Positions 44,591-56,406 of a DNA stretch of 64,000 bases are shown here, piece by piece (within the stretch, counting starts at the first letter, position 1; the number at the start of each line of letters is the position of its first letter). Origin of the DNA: Welwitschia mirabilis (Eukaryota > Gnetophyta > Gnetopsida > Welwitschiales); contig JBOZIK010000001.1 of assembly GCA_051453625.1 (NCBI GenBank), positions 182,776,652 through 182,840,651 of the forward strand, given 5' to 3'. Under the pieces are notes generated by a model that saw only the letters and a program-made list of their open reading frames with translations, made no database searches and was not told the DNA's origin. Position numbers and translations under genes: made by a program.

Positions 44591-44947
44591 TCAGCTTTTA
44601 AGGGGTATCTAAGAGATAGGTAATCCTTTTTTAGTCATGTTTGCTGAAGAGGTCTTTAATAACGACTATGAAAGGATTCCTCAAAAAAGAACTTGGTTAA
44701 ATTTAGTACTTAATCAAGGTACGCTAAATATCTAAGATTTAGTTAAAAGAAGCAAGATTTGATTTAGAGTTTTTCGATTAAATGGGAATTTCCTCTAATT
44801 AAACTTATTTTAAGTATTTTTTAATTTTATGCTAAATATTAAACTAATTAACCATCTATTTTTCACTTTAGTTCGTTATAAACAAGCTTAAATAAAATTA
44901 TTTTCATCTTATAAATTCACTTAAAACATTGTATCTATTGAATTTTC

Positions 44948-45650
44948 ATGGCTTTCAACTTTGAAGATTTACAAGTCCTCCTTTAAATCCTCCTCTAATT
45001 ACAAGATACTTGTTTATCCTAGTAAGCTTTCAAATTAAAATGAACATTATTAGTATTAGAGAGATATCAGCTCAAGTGATAGATGAGACCATGTGTTCTC
45101 TAGAATTTTCTTCCTATAAGATTATTCTTAGTGTTCTATTTGTCTTAGATGATATCCTTCATAAAAATGGACTCAACTAATTTAGTAATGTGGGACTTCC
45201 ACTTTATTTTGATTCCATAGATTATTACTTCACAAATGAGTATCTTAAGATCTTAGCTTTTGAGTCAAGGACTACCTTAACTAATGAATGCAATAGATAC
45301 AATGCACCTCTAGGATGATTTATTAATTAAATTAAAGAATCAAAACAAAGGATTTCATAAATAGAGGATAGTAATCGAACCTAAAGCCTCTCAGCCTTTA
45401 TTTTGATCAAGATCACCTAAAGAGGTGGGTTTCTTAGGATAAATTACCCTAACAAAGTTTCTATGATCCTAATATTTCAAAAATAAGGGTTTTATCACAT
45501 AATTTAAGCCAACTGTATCTACTATCTTCTACTAAATCCATTGGCTAGAGGAGATTATGGAGGAAGAATAATTTAAAGAATAGTTTATTAGTTATCATTT
45601 TATTACTACCCACTTTATTTAAAATTTCTTAAAAAATTAGTGTATCAATG
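44948..45650 (+). pseudogene. Decayed coding region, unidentified
   Basis: A possible start at 44948 reads MAFNFEDLQVLL-stop-ILL-stop-LQDTCLS, where both stops are TAA and may once have been CAA. After a frame change, one phase runs from ATG 45040 to about 45650. The first 93 codons (45040-45318) hold a single internal stop (TAA, 45178) and read SAQVIDETMCSLEFSSYKII, FSNVGLPLYFDSIDYYFTNE and LAFESRTTLTNECNRYNAPL. The rest of the phase has about ten stops in all. The low stop density argues for former coding. Family unknown. The DNA upstream (44800-44947) is AT-rich and could be an old leader. Confidence 0.4.
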
Positions 45651-46179
45651 TAGTTATATATATATATATATGATTTATTTAAAATAACTTACTTGAAGAG
45701 GATATTAGTAACTAGCTATACCTCAAATGATACCTGAAGCATAACTTATCCCTTAATAGTTCTAAGTTAACCTATTTATTAGCATTGAAAAATTCTTGCA
45801 ATGAAGAGAGTGAAACAACTACTAAAAGAATAGGAATCTATAATTTATTTATATTAATATAGATTATAGTCAACTAATCATTTGATGGAGTTCTCATAGT
45901 TACTTTATTATACTACCAAAGGATTCTCTCAGGAATATTTGCCTTGGTGTACTTATGATAAGACATTGCCTAAAATATTTTTTCTTTTAATAGATATACA
46001 TTAAATAACTACACTATATGATAATTTTTCATATATGTAGAAATATTCTTTTTTGTATCTACTCCATTTTAAAAGTCTGTCTTGTTTTATGTTGAAAAGT
46101 AATCCATGTGTAAAAGCTCAAAAAACAAAAAGATGTTTACTTTTCTTTTTTAAAGCATTAGTTTTATTACCATTATTAC
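45651..46179. other. Unassigned DNA left of Gypsy-C
   Basis: Contains a short (TA)n run at about 45655-45672. A stretch near 45713-45765 resembles 56763-56815 (ACTAGCTATACCTCAAATGA against ACTAGTTATAGATATAGCCT and the following GCATAACTTATCCC). It may be the 3' flank or a degraded LTR of Gypsy-C. Confidence 0.35.
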
Positions 46180-47350
46180 CTAAATTTTATACTAATATTT
46201 GTAGGGAAAGAATCCTTTCTATCCTATAAGGTTTTCTTAATACTTCTAATAATGAAATCACCTTATTATAAGTTTTAATCTTATGTCCATTAACTTGATA
46301 AGTTTTTTTTAGTTTACCATTAACTATTTTTACTACCCCATTAGGTGATATTTTTATTATATTACAGGATTAAAGGCTAATACTTTATTTCTTATTTTGA
46401 ATTTAGTCTTTTATATCTTTTTATCATGCCGTATTTTAATTTAAATTTTTTTTTTTGTACTAGCTCTATTTTTATTACAACTTCCATTCTAGCTTATTCA
46501 TGTCTTGAATCCATTTTTCTTATGCTTTGATGTTGTAATCTTATTTAGCTAATTTATAAGATTTAATTTTAGCTTAATAAGTAGAGTTATTTATGATATT
46601 ATAATATAATTATTTATCTAATTTATAAGATTTAATTTTTAGCTTAATAAGCAGAGTTACTCTTTTTCCATAAACTAGGTCATACGAAGATAAACTTATG
46701 CTACTTTTCCATGTTATCCTATAAGATTATAATGCTTCATTAAATTTTAAATTCCAATCTAGTATTTTAATATTGAAATTTTATTTAAAATTCTATTTAA
46801 ATTCCTATTTGTAATCTTCACATTATCATTAGATTAAGGGTAATAAGTAGAAGAAATCTTATGGTGAATTCTAAATTTGGATAGAAACTTTTCAAAGGCA
46901 TAACTAGTGAAATGAGTTTTCCTATTAGACATAAGATTTATAGGCATACTAAACCTACATAAAATATTTTATAGTAGAAACTTATCAATATTTTTAATTA
47001 GAATAATTAAGAACAACCTTATCCTTAATTCATTTAGGTAGAAAATCTACACAAACCAAAACGTAGTGTTTACTATAAGACTTAGTATTAATATGATCAA
47101 TGAAGTCTATTACCTAAACATTAAAAGGTTTTAGTACTTAATTCCATTATCGAGGCATTTTCATGATCTTAGAATAAGCTCCCTTTCTTTGGCATTTGTT
47201 ATAACTCTAAACATGATTAAATGCATCTTCAGAAAAACAAAGAACTGATAATATCCTACATGTCATATTATTGTAATAGTTCTCTTGCTTCATAGTGGCC
47301 ACCTATATATTCTAGATGAAATGTTTTTAATATTTCATCTTGATCATTTT
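46180..47350 (-). pseudogene. Gypsy-C integrase, decayed
   Basis: Reading down from about 47150, minus strand: HYVLVCVDFLPKWIKDKVVL (family YILVAVDYVSKWVEA), then DWNLKFNEALWSYRITWKSS (family DWSxKLDDALWAYRTAYKTP, Trp read as a stop), then LSSYDLVYGKRVTLLIKLKI (family MSPYRLVFGKACHLPVELEH). The C-terminal part, about 46420-46230, reads TKFKIRNKVLAFNP and VNGKLKKTYQVNGHKIKTYN-like codons, the counterpart of FKPGQxVLLYNSRLRLFPGK and TFKVNGQRLKPY. Frame shifts separate the pieces. Confidence 0.85.
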
Positions 47351-47359
47351 TTCAATACA

Positions 47360-47900
47360 TATTTTGATGATTTTATCTTTACACATTTTGAATAAGGATA
47401 TGTCTTCCTACAAGTAAATTATAAGTAATCTCTTTACTTACCAAAAAGTTAGCTATATCTAAAAACCATGGAACTTGCTAGATTTCATTGAGATAATCAT
47501 TAGCAGAATCATTTATTATATCACTTTTATCCACTTTCTCTAAAAATTCTAACCTTGATAAATGGTTAATAACCACATTTTCACTTCTTTTTTATCTATT
47601 ATTTTTAAATCAAATTCTTGAATAAGAAGGTTTTATCTAATTATTCTAGAATTAGATTTCTTTTCTTATTCATTAAAAATTGTATAACATTATGATCAAT
47701 GTGTAATTTAACTTCATAATCTAAAATGTAGTGTCAAAATTTCTCTAATCTATCATTGTATAAGCATTTCTGTTCTTGAAACTATATACTTTTATTAAGT
47801 TAGATTGAGATTCTTGCTAATGTAAGCAATGGCATAGGGTTTGTTATCATCATCCTTCTATTTCAAAACTACTTCTAGGTTAAATTGGGAGGCATATGTC
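47360..47900 (-). pseudogene. Gypsy-C RNase H and connection region, decayed
   Basis: Minus strand pieces: LLIQEFDLKIIDKK (family LLLQEFDLEIKDKKG), then VVINHLSRLEFLEKVDKSDI (family VADHLSRLE), then QVPWFLDIANFLVSKEITYN (family PWYADIANYLV). The N-terminal RNase H part between 47700 and 47900 is badly scrambled, but its position between RT and integrase is right. Confidence 0.8.
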
Positions 47901-48960
47901 ATAATATGGAAAGTCTGATATTATTTTGAATTTTATAAAATGGGAGCTTCTAATAATTTATGTTTTAAAATTTAAAAGGCCTTTTGACACTCATGGATTT
48001 ATTCATATGTGGTGTTGTTTTCGAGAAGATTATTTAATGGTTTAACAACTTTATCAAAATCGGTAATGAACCTTCTATAGTAACCCACATGGCCTAGAAA
48101 TAACTTTAACTATATTAATTTATTAGATACTAAAGTTCCTTGAATTACCTTTATCTTATCTTCATCTATTCAATTCCTTTTGCTTAGATTTATGTTCTAG
48201 AATACTTCCTTTAATAATTATAAGATGACTCTCAGACTAGCTTAGTCTTAAATTCTTTTCTTCACACCTGATAACTATAGATTCCAACCTTTTAAGAACT
48301 TTCTTAAAATTATTTTCAAAAGTTGAGTAGTCATTCATTAATACTTCCAGTAATTTTCTAATTACATCTTGGAATAGACTATTAAGAAATCTTTGAAAGG
48401 TGACTCAACCATTTCCTAAGGTAAAGGGTAATATCTTAAAAGCATTTGTTTCCAAATTATAACTGAAATTGTTTTTTCTTTATCCTCAATAACAATAAGA
48501 ACCTAGTTATATCCACTATATTCATCTAAAAAATTATTGTACTAATGGCTTAAAATTATTTTTAAGATCTAGCCAATGAAGAGTAAAGGAAAATGATCTT
48601 TATGGATTGTAGCATTTAATAATTTAAAATAGATGCATATCCTCTATTTTTTTTTTCTTTTTATCACAACTTGTATAGGGCTTACCCATTCTAAATATAA
48701 CATGGGAAAAATAAAACTGACTTTCAGTAATCTTAATATTTCTTGCATAATAACTTCTTGTATTTAAGGATTATACCTTCTTTCTAGCTACCTAATAGAT
48801 TTAATTATACTATCTAAACATATTCTATATTAACATATAATAGTGTCTATTCTTGGTATACTTACATGAGTCTAAGTAAAAGCCTTGGTTTTTTTAATGA
48901 AGATTCTTTTTAATTTTCTCTTCTAAAAATGAGCAGATAATTGTTTATGATTGTGAAACC
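47900..48960 (-). pseudogene. Gypsy-C reverse transcriptase, decayed
   Basis: Minus strand: QEVIMQEILRLLKVSFIFPM and LYLEWVSPIQVVIKRKKK (family KEVVRKEILKLLxAGIIYPISDSxWVSPVxVVPKK). Then TIHKDHFPLLFI (family TRKDHFPLPFI) and NNFLDEYSGYN (family CFLDGYSGYNQI). At about 48110-47940 HVGYYRRFITDFDKVVKPLN, then HECQKAFXILKHKLLEAPIL with one stop, matching LGHAGFYRRFIKDFSKIxKPL and DECxxAFxxLKxxLTxAPIL. A long run of T at about 48640 breaks the frame. Confidence 0.88.
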
Positions 48961-50935
48961 CAAACTTTATAGCTAAAAACTTCAAATTACTTTGATATCA
49001 AATGTAAAGTCCATAATTTTATAGTCAAAAGCTTATTATTTTTTTGATACTAGAATGTGAAATCCACCTTTAACGCATAAAAAGTTCATATGTTGATCTA
49101 ATTTAAGAATGTAACATCCATATTTTTTATTTAAATCCTAATACTAGTAAATTAATACAAACTAATATGGAATTTAAGATTAATGTCAAGCTTATACGTA
49201 GCTTTAAAAATATCTCTATTTAATTAAGGGTAGATAAGCCTAAGGATCTTTGCAATCAAAATAGCATTTTTTTTATTTTCATGCATCAAATAACAATAAT
49301 AATTTAAAACATTTGCAAATTATAAAATATAGTATGTATTTAACTAGAAACACCCCAATTTTATCCTAATGAATATGAATTAAGCTTAAATTTACAAAAA
49401 GATGATAAAAAATTACTTGTTAAGCCATTTTTACATAAGAAAATAAGTATTTGAAATGTTCACGATGAGTTCCATATTTATTTATCTCATGCAACGTATC
49501 TACAAGTATTTGAAGATGATTCTTTAGATGTTTTTCCTCTCATAACACTTAAATTACATACACAACTATAATGAAAATGCAAACATAGGTTATAAACATA
49601 ATTGCAATGCAAATGTAGATCGAGTTCATCACTACACCTTTATAAAGCAATAGAGAACCTTAAAAAGCTTATTATTTTTAGTTAATATCATTTCCATTTT
49701 ATTTAGAAAGATTTATTTCTTAGGTGGAAGAGAGAATGAATTTTCTCTAAAATAAAAATTTACCCAAAGAAAGAAAATAAATATAGAAATTCATTTATCC
49801 TATAGCACTCAAACTACACATAGCAAAAATCTAGATTTTAATGTTAAAATGTACAATAACTTATTTAAAATTTACAATAACTGAATAGTAGTTATGCCTA
49901 GTGAAATTACAACCTAGGATTTAAAACTAAAATTTAAGGGCCAAAATCTATAGTTAAAAACTTTAAATTGCTTCAATATTAAATTTAAAGTCCATAATTT
50001 TACATCCAAAAGCTTATTATTACTCTGATAGCAAAATGTAAAATCCATCTTTCACACCTAAAAACTTCATATTGTGGTTTGATATAAAAAAGTAACATTC
50101 ATATTTTTTTATTTAAAGCCTAAAATGAATGAATTAATAAATAATAATGTGGTATTTAAGATTAATGATCAAGCTTATGCATAGATTTAAAACCATCTCT
50201 ATTTAATTAAGGGTAGATAGGACTTAGGATCTGTGTAACCAAAATAGCTTATTTTGCAGTGTTAGTGCACCAAATATGAAGAGCAATATAAAATACCTAA
50301 ACATGATAAAATTAATTACATTTTTAACTAGAAAAACCTTGGTATTATCCTAATGGATATGAATTAAGCATTTATTTATAAAATGACCATCAGAAAGTTA
50401 CTTTTTAAGCCATTTTACAATAAGAAAACAAGTAATTAAAAATTCATGATGAGTTTCACATTTATTTGACTCATGTAATCTATATACAAGTGTTTGAAGA
50501 TGATTTTTTAGATATTTTCCTCTCATTATGCTTAAATTATATATGCAACCACAATGAAAATGAAAAAACAGGTTCCAAATGCAATTGCAATTGTAATGCA
50601 AACCTAGGTTATGTTTATGACTACATCTTTATCAAGTGATAAAAACCTTAAAAATCCATCATTATTAGTTGATATCATTCCCATTTTCATTAGATATATT
50701 TTTTGTCTTAGCCAGAATGGATGAAGACTTTCCTCTAGAATCAAAATTTATGCAGAGAAAGAATATAAAGGTGGTAATTCAACTTTTCTTCATAAGTGTC
50801 TTGGGTACTCATTTATCATGCTTTCTCAACATGCTATGTATTCCCAAATCTTATACCAGTTTAACAGTGAATAATTGTTTTTAGATAATGGTTTTTAAAA
50901 GTAATGCTAAAAAACACTTAGCTAGTGGTAAAATG
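48960..50935. repeat. Direct repeat of about 981 bp, two copies
   Basis: 48960-49935 and 49941-50935 align along their length with an offset of about 980. Examples are CTATTTAATTAAGGGTAGAT near 49220 and 50200, and TCCTCTCATAACACTTAAATTAC against TCCTCTCATTATGCTTAAATTAT near 49540 and 50518. They are clearly diverged, and no gap separates them, so this is a real old tandem duplication. Each starts with two or three GCTCTGATACCAAAATGTAA-like units. It may derive from LTR ends. The open frames at 50398-50601 and 50669-50884 are not recognised. Confidence 0.75.
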
Positions 50936-51954
50936 GAATTCTTCCTTCTAATGTGGCTTATTCCAGAACCATGTTGCCAGAAGTTTAATTTCCATCATTT
51001 CATTTTACTAACATTCTCACTAGAAAAATAAATAGTGGCAAATTCAACTAGATTTTCAATGGCAGCATTTCATTCTAGTGATTCATCTCTTCAAATGTTT
51101 CTTTTTCCATTTTTAGATGATCATTAAGGAAACTCAAATGAAGAACATTTTCTCTTGAAATGATATGTCATTCTTTTATTTTTTCTCATGGCTTCCCATG
51201 CATCCCCTTAATAATTACATATTAAGAAGTATATAAAAATAGTTTATCTTAGAAAAAGATAAGTTTGATATTCTCCTCTTCTTAATTAATTACTAAATAA
51301 TTTATCTATAATTCTATACATATAAGTTATACTCTATTTGTTATTTTAATGTGTGATTAAATATATATACAAATAACCTATGCTTAAAGATATAATGTTA
51401 ACTTTATAATTAAACTATGGAAGTTTTCAAAACATTTACAAGAATTACATAAGAATAAATGATTAAAATTTTACATTTTTTATATTATTTAAGAATAATA
51501 TATGTCATCAAAATTTTGAATACACCACATTATACATACATCAAGTTTCAAGGTATTTTAAGGTTATAAAATAATTACAACATCTAAGATATTAAAGATA
51601 CATGATAAACTCACAAGTTTTATACTTCAAACATAGTTTTATAACATAAAGTAAAAAGTAATAATCTTCAATCCATCATGCCCTCCTTAGCAATTAATTC
51701 AAGTTTTGAGATACTCTAATTGTTCCACTTATTTAATATAAGAATATGAAGTGAAAACCATGGAATATTTAGAGCTCCTAATATATCATAGATAAGGTAA
51801 AGAAAAAGGTCAAAGGAATATAAACTTACAATATAGACAAGATAGGATTAAGATTTCAAGCAATGAACTTATGGAAATGACATGAGAATAACTAGTTTTT
51901 AGTCATTTTTATATATATTTTTCCTTCATTACCTAACAAAGAGATCTGTGGAAT
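50936..51954. other. AT-rich DNA, no gene recognised
   Basis: Nothing supported on either strand. Confidence 0.4.
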
Positions 51955-53911
51955 TATTAAGTATAGTAAAATGTCTAGATTTAAACTAAATAAAACACTT
52001 TAGTATCATTCTTCCATAGGGATGTATGACGTACATTACTAAAAAAATGCAAGACTATTCTGCTTGCAATGAAAACTCAAATAGAGTTGAGAGAAATAAA
52101 GTGATATTCAATTAGCAATACAAGATAATGGAAGTGATCTAAGGATCAAGTGATTCATCCATCTCTCCTCCTTTGCTCCACTGATCCTTGTATCTAAAAT
52201 ATTCACTAAATCATTAAGTTATTAAAGCTTGGTGTGGAGGCATAATCTCATCCACCACATGAGTTTTAATGAGTTATCAAATTTTCTTACTACTTCATAC
52301 CCCTTTATAATCATAAAAAGTATAAACCAAAGTGCATAAGATTCATCAAACAATAGGCACTATAAATTACAAAATAACTTTATACAACTTACACATTTGA
52401 AATAACTTAANNNNNNNNNNNNNNNNNNNNNNNNNNNNNNNNNNNNNNNNNNNNNNNNNNNNNNNNNNNNNNNNNNNNNNNNNNNNNNNNNNNNNNNNNN
52501 NNNNNNNNNNCTTCATACCCCTTTATAATCATAAAAAGTATAAACCAAAGTGCACAAGATTCATCAAACAATAGGCACTATAAATAACAAAGTAACTTTA
52601 TACAACTTATACATTTGAAAGAACTTAACAATTAAGTAAGCTTTACCTGAATATTATTAATACCATTTTATTGTGTATTAATAATAAAACAATAAAACCT
52701 ACTTTATGAACTAAATCTACCTAAACATTGCTAATACCAATTAAAATTATTCATTAATAATAAAAGAATTAAAACTAACTCTTTATTAATACTGAAAGAA
52801 ATACATTACATTAATGAAGGAGGAGAAGAAGAAGAACTCATCAATCAACCTTGAGCATTTCACTCTCAAGAAAAAGTATTAGAACATCATGACATCCAAG
52901 CCTTCAAGCATTTTCCAAGTTTGTGAACTAAAATATGATTACAATGTAGAGTTTAAGGCTTTTTTATAGGAAGATATGGAGATGAGAGCTGGTTACGAGA
53001 TTTTGTCTTGTAGTGTTAGCTATATGATGGTGGTTATAAGCTCTTGATTTGTAAAATTAAGTATAATTTTTATCATTTAGCATTAGGTACATAATATTAT
53101 ATCTTATAGCATTTGTTATAAGTTGTCTTTTATCATTAGGTAGATAAGATTTTATCCTCTAGCATTAGGTATAATATTTATTATTTAGGATTTGGTGGAG
53201 ACTATTGTGTAGTATTTGATAAAAATTATCATGATGAGCCTAACACTCGTCCTTTCGAGTTAGATTCCTCTACTAATCAATGCTTTATTACATGTCTCTA
53301 CTGCAACCTTTTCATACATTTTTTACATATCTTCCCATGCTATGGCTACGTGTCATCACCTTATTTCTCCATTTCCATTATTTTTTTATGTGGATTTATG
53401 TTCATCTTTTGCCATATGTTTTTAAAAATGACTAAAGGACTATAATCATTATGAAGAAATGCATAATATTAAATTTTATTTTAAAAATAATAGAAGACAT
53501 CATTTTATGATAAATTAATAAATTAAGTATCTTTCCTTATACTAAACTAATTAATTATACTTGATTAAAATGTTACTTTTAGCATGCAAACACATCTCTT
53601 AACGAGTCTTTTGCTAAACCCTTGTAAAAAGGTGATAAAGAAATGGTAAAGCAAGAAAGAATTAACTAAGTGAAACTGGAAAGTAAGTAAATGATATGAT
53701 ATTTTATGAAAATTTTTAATTAATTTTTAATAATTAAGTATTAAAATTAAAAAATTCTGTAAAAGTGGATGCCATACCCTCAACCAAACTTAAATTTTAC
53801 TCAAAGTTATAAAGATGGAAAATTTATGCAAGGCTTTATAGAATAAGTTAAGCACATGATTAGTAAATGATGATGATGAATGTATTTAGGGAAAACAATG
53901 GAATGCAAAGT
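51955..53911 (-). repeat. LTR of family B, first copy
   Basis: Begins TATTAAGTATAGTAAAATGT and aligns with 58308-60050 and 63440-64000 over its whole readable length. Shared words include TTTAGTATCATTCTTCCATA, CATCCATCTCTCCTC and, at the other end, GAATGTATTTAGGGAAAACA. 52293-52410 is repeated at 52511-52628 around a 100-N gap. The right end is cut by the gap at 53912-54011. Orientation follows the B element at 58308. Confidence 0.8.
52293..52628. repeat. Duplicated gap flanks in the first LTR-B
   Basis: 52293-52410 recurs at 52511-52628 with a few single-base changes across 100 N. Confidence 0.9.
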
Positions 53912-54011
53912 NNNNNNNNNNNNNNNNNNNNNNNNNNNNNNNNNNNNNNNNNNNNNNNNNNNNNNNNNNNNNNNNNNNNNNNNNNNNNNNNNNNNNNNNN
54001 NNNNNNNNNNN

Positions 54012-54640
54012 TTTTCTTTAGGTGTTGACCAAGTTTTACTTACCTTTACAAGTTCTTCTAATTTTGTCCAGGTATCATCTATTATAAGGTTCATGAGGTT
54101 TTCATCATAAGAGAAATCTATAAGTTGTTTCATGTGGAAGTTAATTCACTATAAAAATGGTCTACTTTTTCTTGTGGTAAAAAGGAATCTACTGGATTGG
54201 AGTGGACTACTATAAAAAATGTTCATAAGTAGAGGCATAATATTTATTTGGTTTTTATTAGAATTTTATTACCTCTTTTCTTCTTTTTCTTATATCTTTT
54301 TTACTTATGAATCTTTTTATAAATGTTTTTGGGACTTGATCCCATGTTTTTAGGCTTTTGTGGAGTATAGTTTTTAGCCAAAGTTTTGCCCTTCTTTTTA
54401 ATGTCATGGGAAAGATCACCATATATGTTATATCTATCATTTTTTTCTCATTTCCTGAGGTAAGGGTAAGTTGTTCAATGTCTTTAATATGTTGAATGGG
54501 ATCCTCTTCATCTTCTCTACTAAAAGTTGGGTAAGCATGTAAATTTTTGAACTTTACATCATCTCTTGAGGGTAGGTTAAAAGGTGTTTGAATTTCTCTT
54601 TTCTTGTTGGCTAATAGTTATCTAAGGGTGATGTTGGCAT
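54012..54640 (-). pseudogene. Gypsy-A2 gag, partial
   Basis: Minus strand reads VKFKNLHAYPTFSREDEEDP then IQHIKDIEQLTLTSGNEKKM, then ITYMVIFPMTLKRRAKLWLK (family RLFPFSLxDKAKxWL), then SLKTWDQVPKTFIKRFISKK. After a short break it reads QLIDFSYDENLMNLIIDDTW and KLEELVKVSKTWSTPKE, matching the family block that follows the FYxGL region. A 60-codon open run lies at 54258-54440. It aligns with Gypsy-A1 gag but is better kept. It is cut by the N gap at its C-terminal side. Confidence 0.85.
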
Positions 54641-55302
54641 TAGGGATAGAAGATCCTACTACTTGTTTTTGCTTACAGAAAGCACTTGACATTGTGATTT
54701 AATTTTCTCCTTCTACAGATTTTTCATTAAGAAAGTTAGAGATTATTCTTTTGACTCTTTTTCTATGTTTACTAGTCCTTCTTTGATATTATTTTCTATT
54801 AGATATTTTTCTTTGAGATATTTCTTCTCTAAATTGATCATATCACAAAATCCTATAAATAAAAAATAATAGAAAATAGATAAAAAAATAACAGACCATC
54901 GTCCTACCTGTTGTGCGAACAATAGTGAGGACGACACATACAAAAAAAAAAAAAAATAGAATTAGAACCAAAACTAAAATAGAAAGCAAAAAACACAGAA
55001 AAATGTCTGTCATTTATCTGGTCGTCTGGACATCATAGAAGACAACAGAATTAATTTATTATGGATAAAATTAAAATCTAAAATAAAAACCAAAAACAAA
55101 AAATAATACACTATTATCCTAACTGTTGTGGAAATGACAAAGGAGATAACCACACTTTTTTATAGAAAGCCAAAATCTAAAAAACCAAAACTGAAACACG
55201 GCACACAAAAAACCTAAAGCTCATAATAGAATATAATGCTACATAAATAGAGGTTGATATACTTATCTGAATGATGACAACCTTTGTACTCCTCGATAGA
55301 CT
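54641..55302. other. Gypsy-A2 leader
   Basis: 5' untranslated leader between primer site and gag. A run of A lies at about 54941-54955. The CATCATAGAAGACAAC and TGTTGTGGAAATGACAAAGG words near 55030-55140 are partial internal repeats. The minus ORF at 54743-54943 is not recognised. Confidence 0.5.
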
Positions 55303-55321
55303 TCCTTGGCAATGATGCCAA
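55303..55321 (-). promoter_or_regulatory. Primer binding site, Asp-tRNA type (Gypsy-A2)
   Basis: Minus strand TTGGCATCATTGCCAAGGA against canonical TTGGCGCCGTTGCCGGGGA: 14 of 19 identical, all five differences G-to-A or C-to-T. Five bases separate it from the LTR. Confidence 0.88.
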
Positions 55322-55326
55322 TTTAT

Positions 55327-56406
55327 TGCGGTGTGTATTTATGCAAGCTTTTATGTTTAAATAGATCCTATCAATAATAATCAAAATAGATATTTCACAC
55401 AATACATCATACCAGTATAATGGAAATGATCCAAAATGTTATATCTCATTAAAGTCTATGAGTATGAGACTCAGGTTACTTTGCAAATAAATTAGGAATT
55501 AGAAATAATAAATAACAATGTAATAAAATAAAGTATCATGCAAGATGCAAGATGCAAGATGCAAGACGAAATCTAAACTAACATGTAATGCAAAAATAAC
55601 CCTAACTCCACTTTTTTTTTAGCCTTAACAAACACTGCCCTTGATAATCTATATCACCCAAGAAATTATTACTAGATTTAAAGTAACATTAGAATATAAG
55701 GGACATAAAAAAACCTAACATGCAAACATGAAATAAAACCAAGATTTATATTTAAGAGTAACAGTATCCGAGTTACAAAACAACCAAGTCTCAATGGAAG
55801 ATACTTAACCTTCCACCAAGTACACGTCTTTCTACAACACTCAAGATAGATCTCTTGCCCTTTTCTCTCCTATCACAAGAATTTCTGCTACATCAAAGAT
55901 AAGAAGGAGAGTCAAAGGGGAACTTATTTATAGGAAAATATAACAAAAAAAGACAGATAGAAGGTGCAGTTAGGCATGCTCATTAAGGATTTAGAAATGG
56001 ATGAAATAGTTAAGGGAATCTGTCAGTGATAGTTACATGTCAGTGTTATCTGAGCTATTATCCAGAAGACATTGGGAATGATAGTACATCATAAAATATC
56101 TTTGAAATGATGACTCAGCAATCCACATCAGTAGTTGTTGTCTTGCCTGTCTGTGGACAATGGAGGGAATGATGGTCTTCATTTGTCATTTTCTTCAAGA
56201 GCACTTAGCATTTTTGTTAGTAATCTTCTTCAAAGATCTGATCATCAAAAAGTACCTTTTGTGCATTAAATTTAGATAAGAATCACACTTTTCTAGGATT
56301 TCCTCTTGTATCTCCAAAATCCTTATAATTGCACCTAATCTTGTATAAAAGTCCTATAAAACAACTCATAAAACCTATCAAATAACTATAAATTGGTAGC
56401 ACAACA
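55327..56406 (-). repeat. 5' LTR of Gypsy-A2
   Basis: Plus-strand ends TGCGGTGTG and AGCACAACA match those of the A1 LTR. About 1.08 kb without gaps, so the best copy for this LTR. Contains a short run of GCAAGAT repeats at about 55540-55566. Confidence 0.8.
55540..55566. repeat. GATGCAA tandem run inside the A2 LTR
   Basis: Three to four copies of ATGCAAG. The A1 LTR has a shorter version (GCAAGAAGATGCAAGACA) at the matching place. Confidence 0.8.

Larger units (their letters stand above)
46180..48960 (-). mobile_element. Gypsy-C: RT-RNase H-integrase part of a Ty3/gypsy element
   Basis: Minus-strand pol remnant read from 48960 down to 46180 in the order RT, RNase H, integrase. Neither LTR, gag nor protease is recognisable. 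On its N-terminal side it stops at a tandem repeat beginning near 48960. All frames carry stops and shifts. The wording is close to Gypsy-A1, so it is probably from the same broad Athila-like clade. Confidence 0.88.
54012..56406 (-). mobile_element. Gypsy-A2: gag, primer site and 5' LTR of a second A-family element
   Basis: Minus strand: 5' LTR 55327-56406, Asp-tRNA primer site 55303-55321, leader, gag about 54640-54012. The rest is missing: left of the gap at 53912-54011 lies an LTR of family B. It is truncated or broken by assembly. Confidence 0.85.

Noticed and set aside
48960-50935. The 981-bp direct repeat as the LTR pair of Gypsy-C
   Set aside because: The two copies abut each other with no interior between them, and both lie on the same side of pol.
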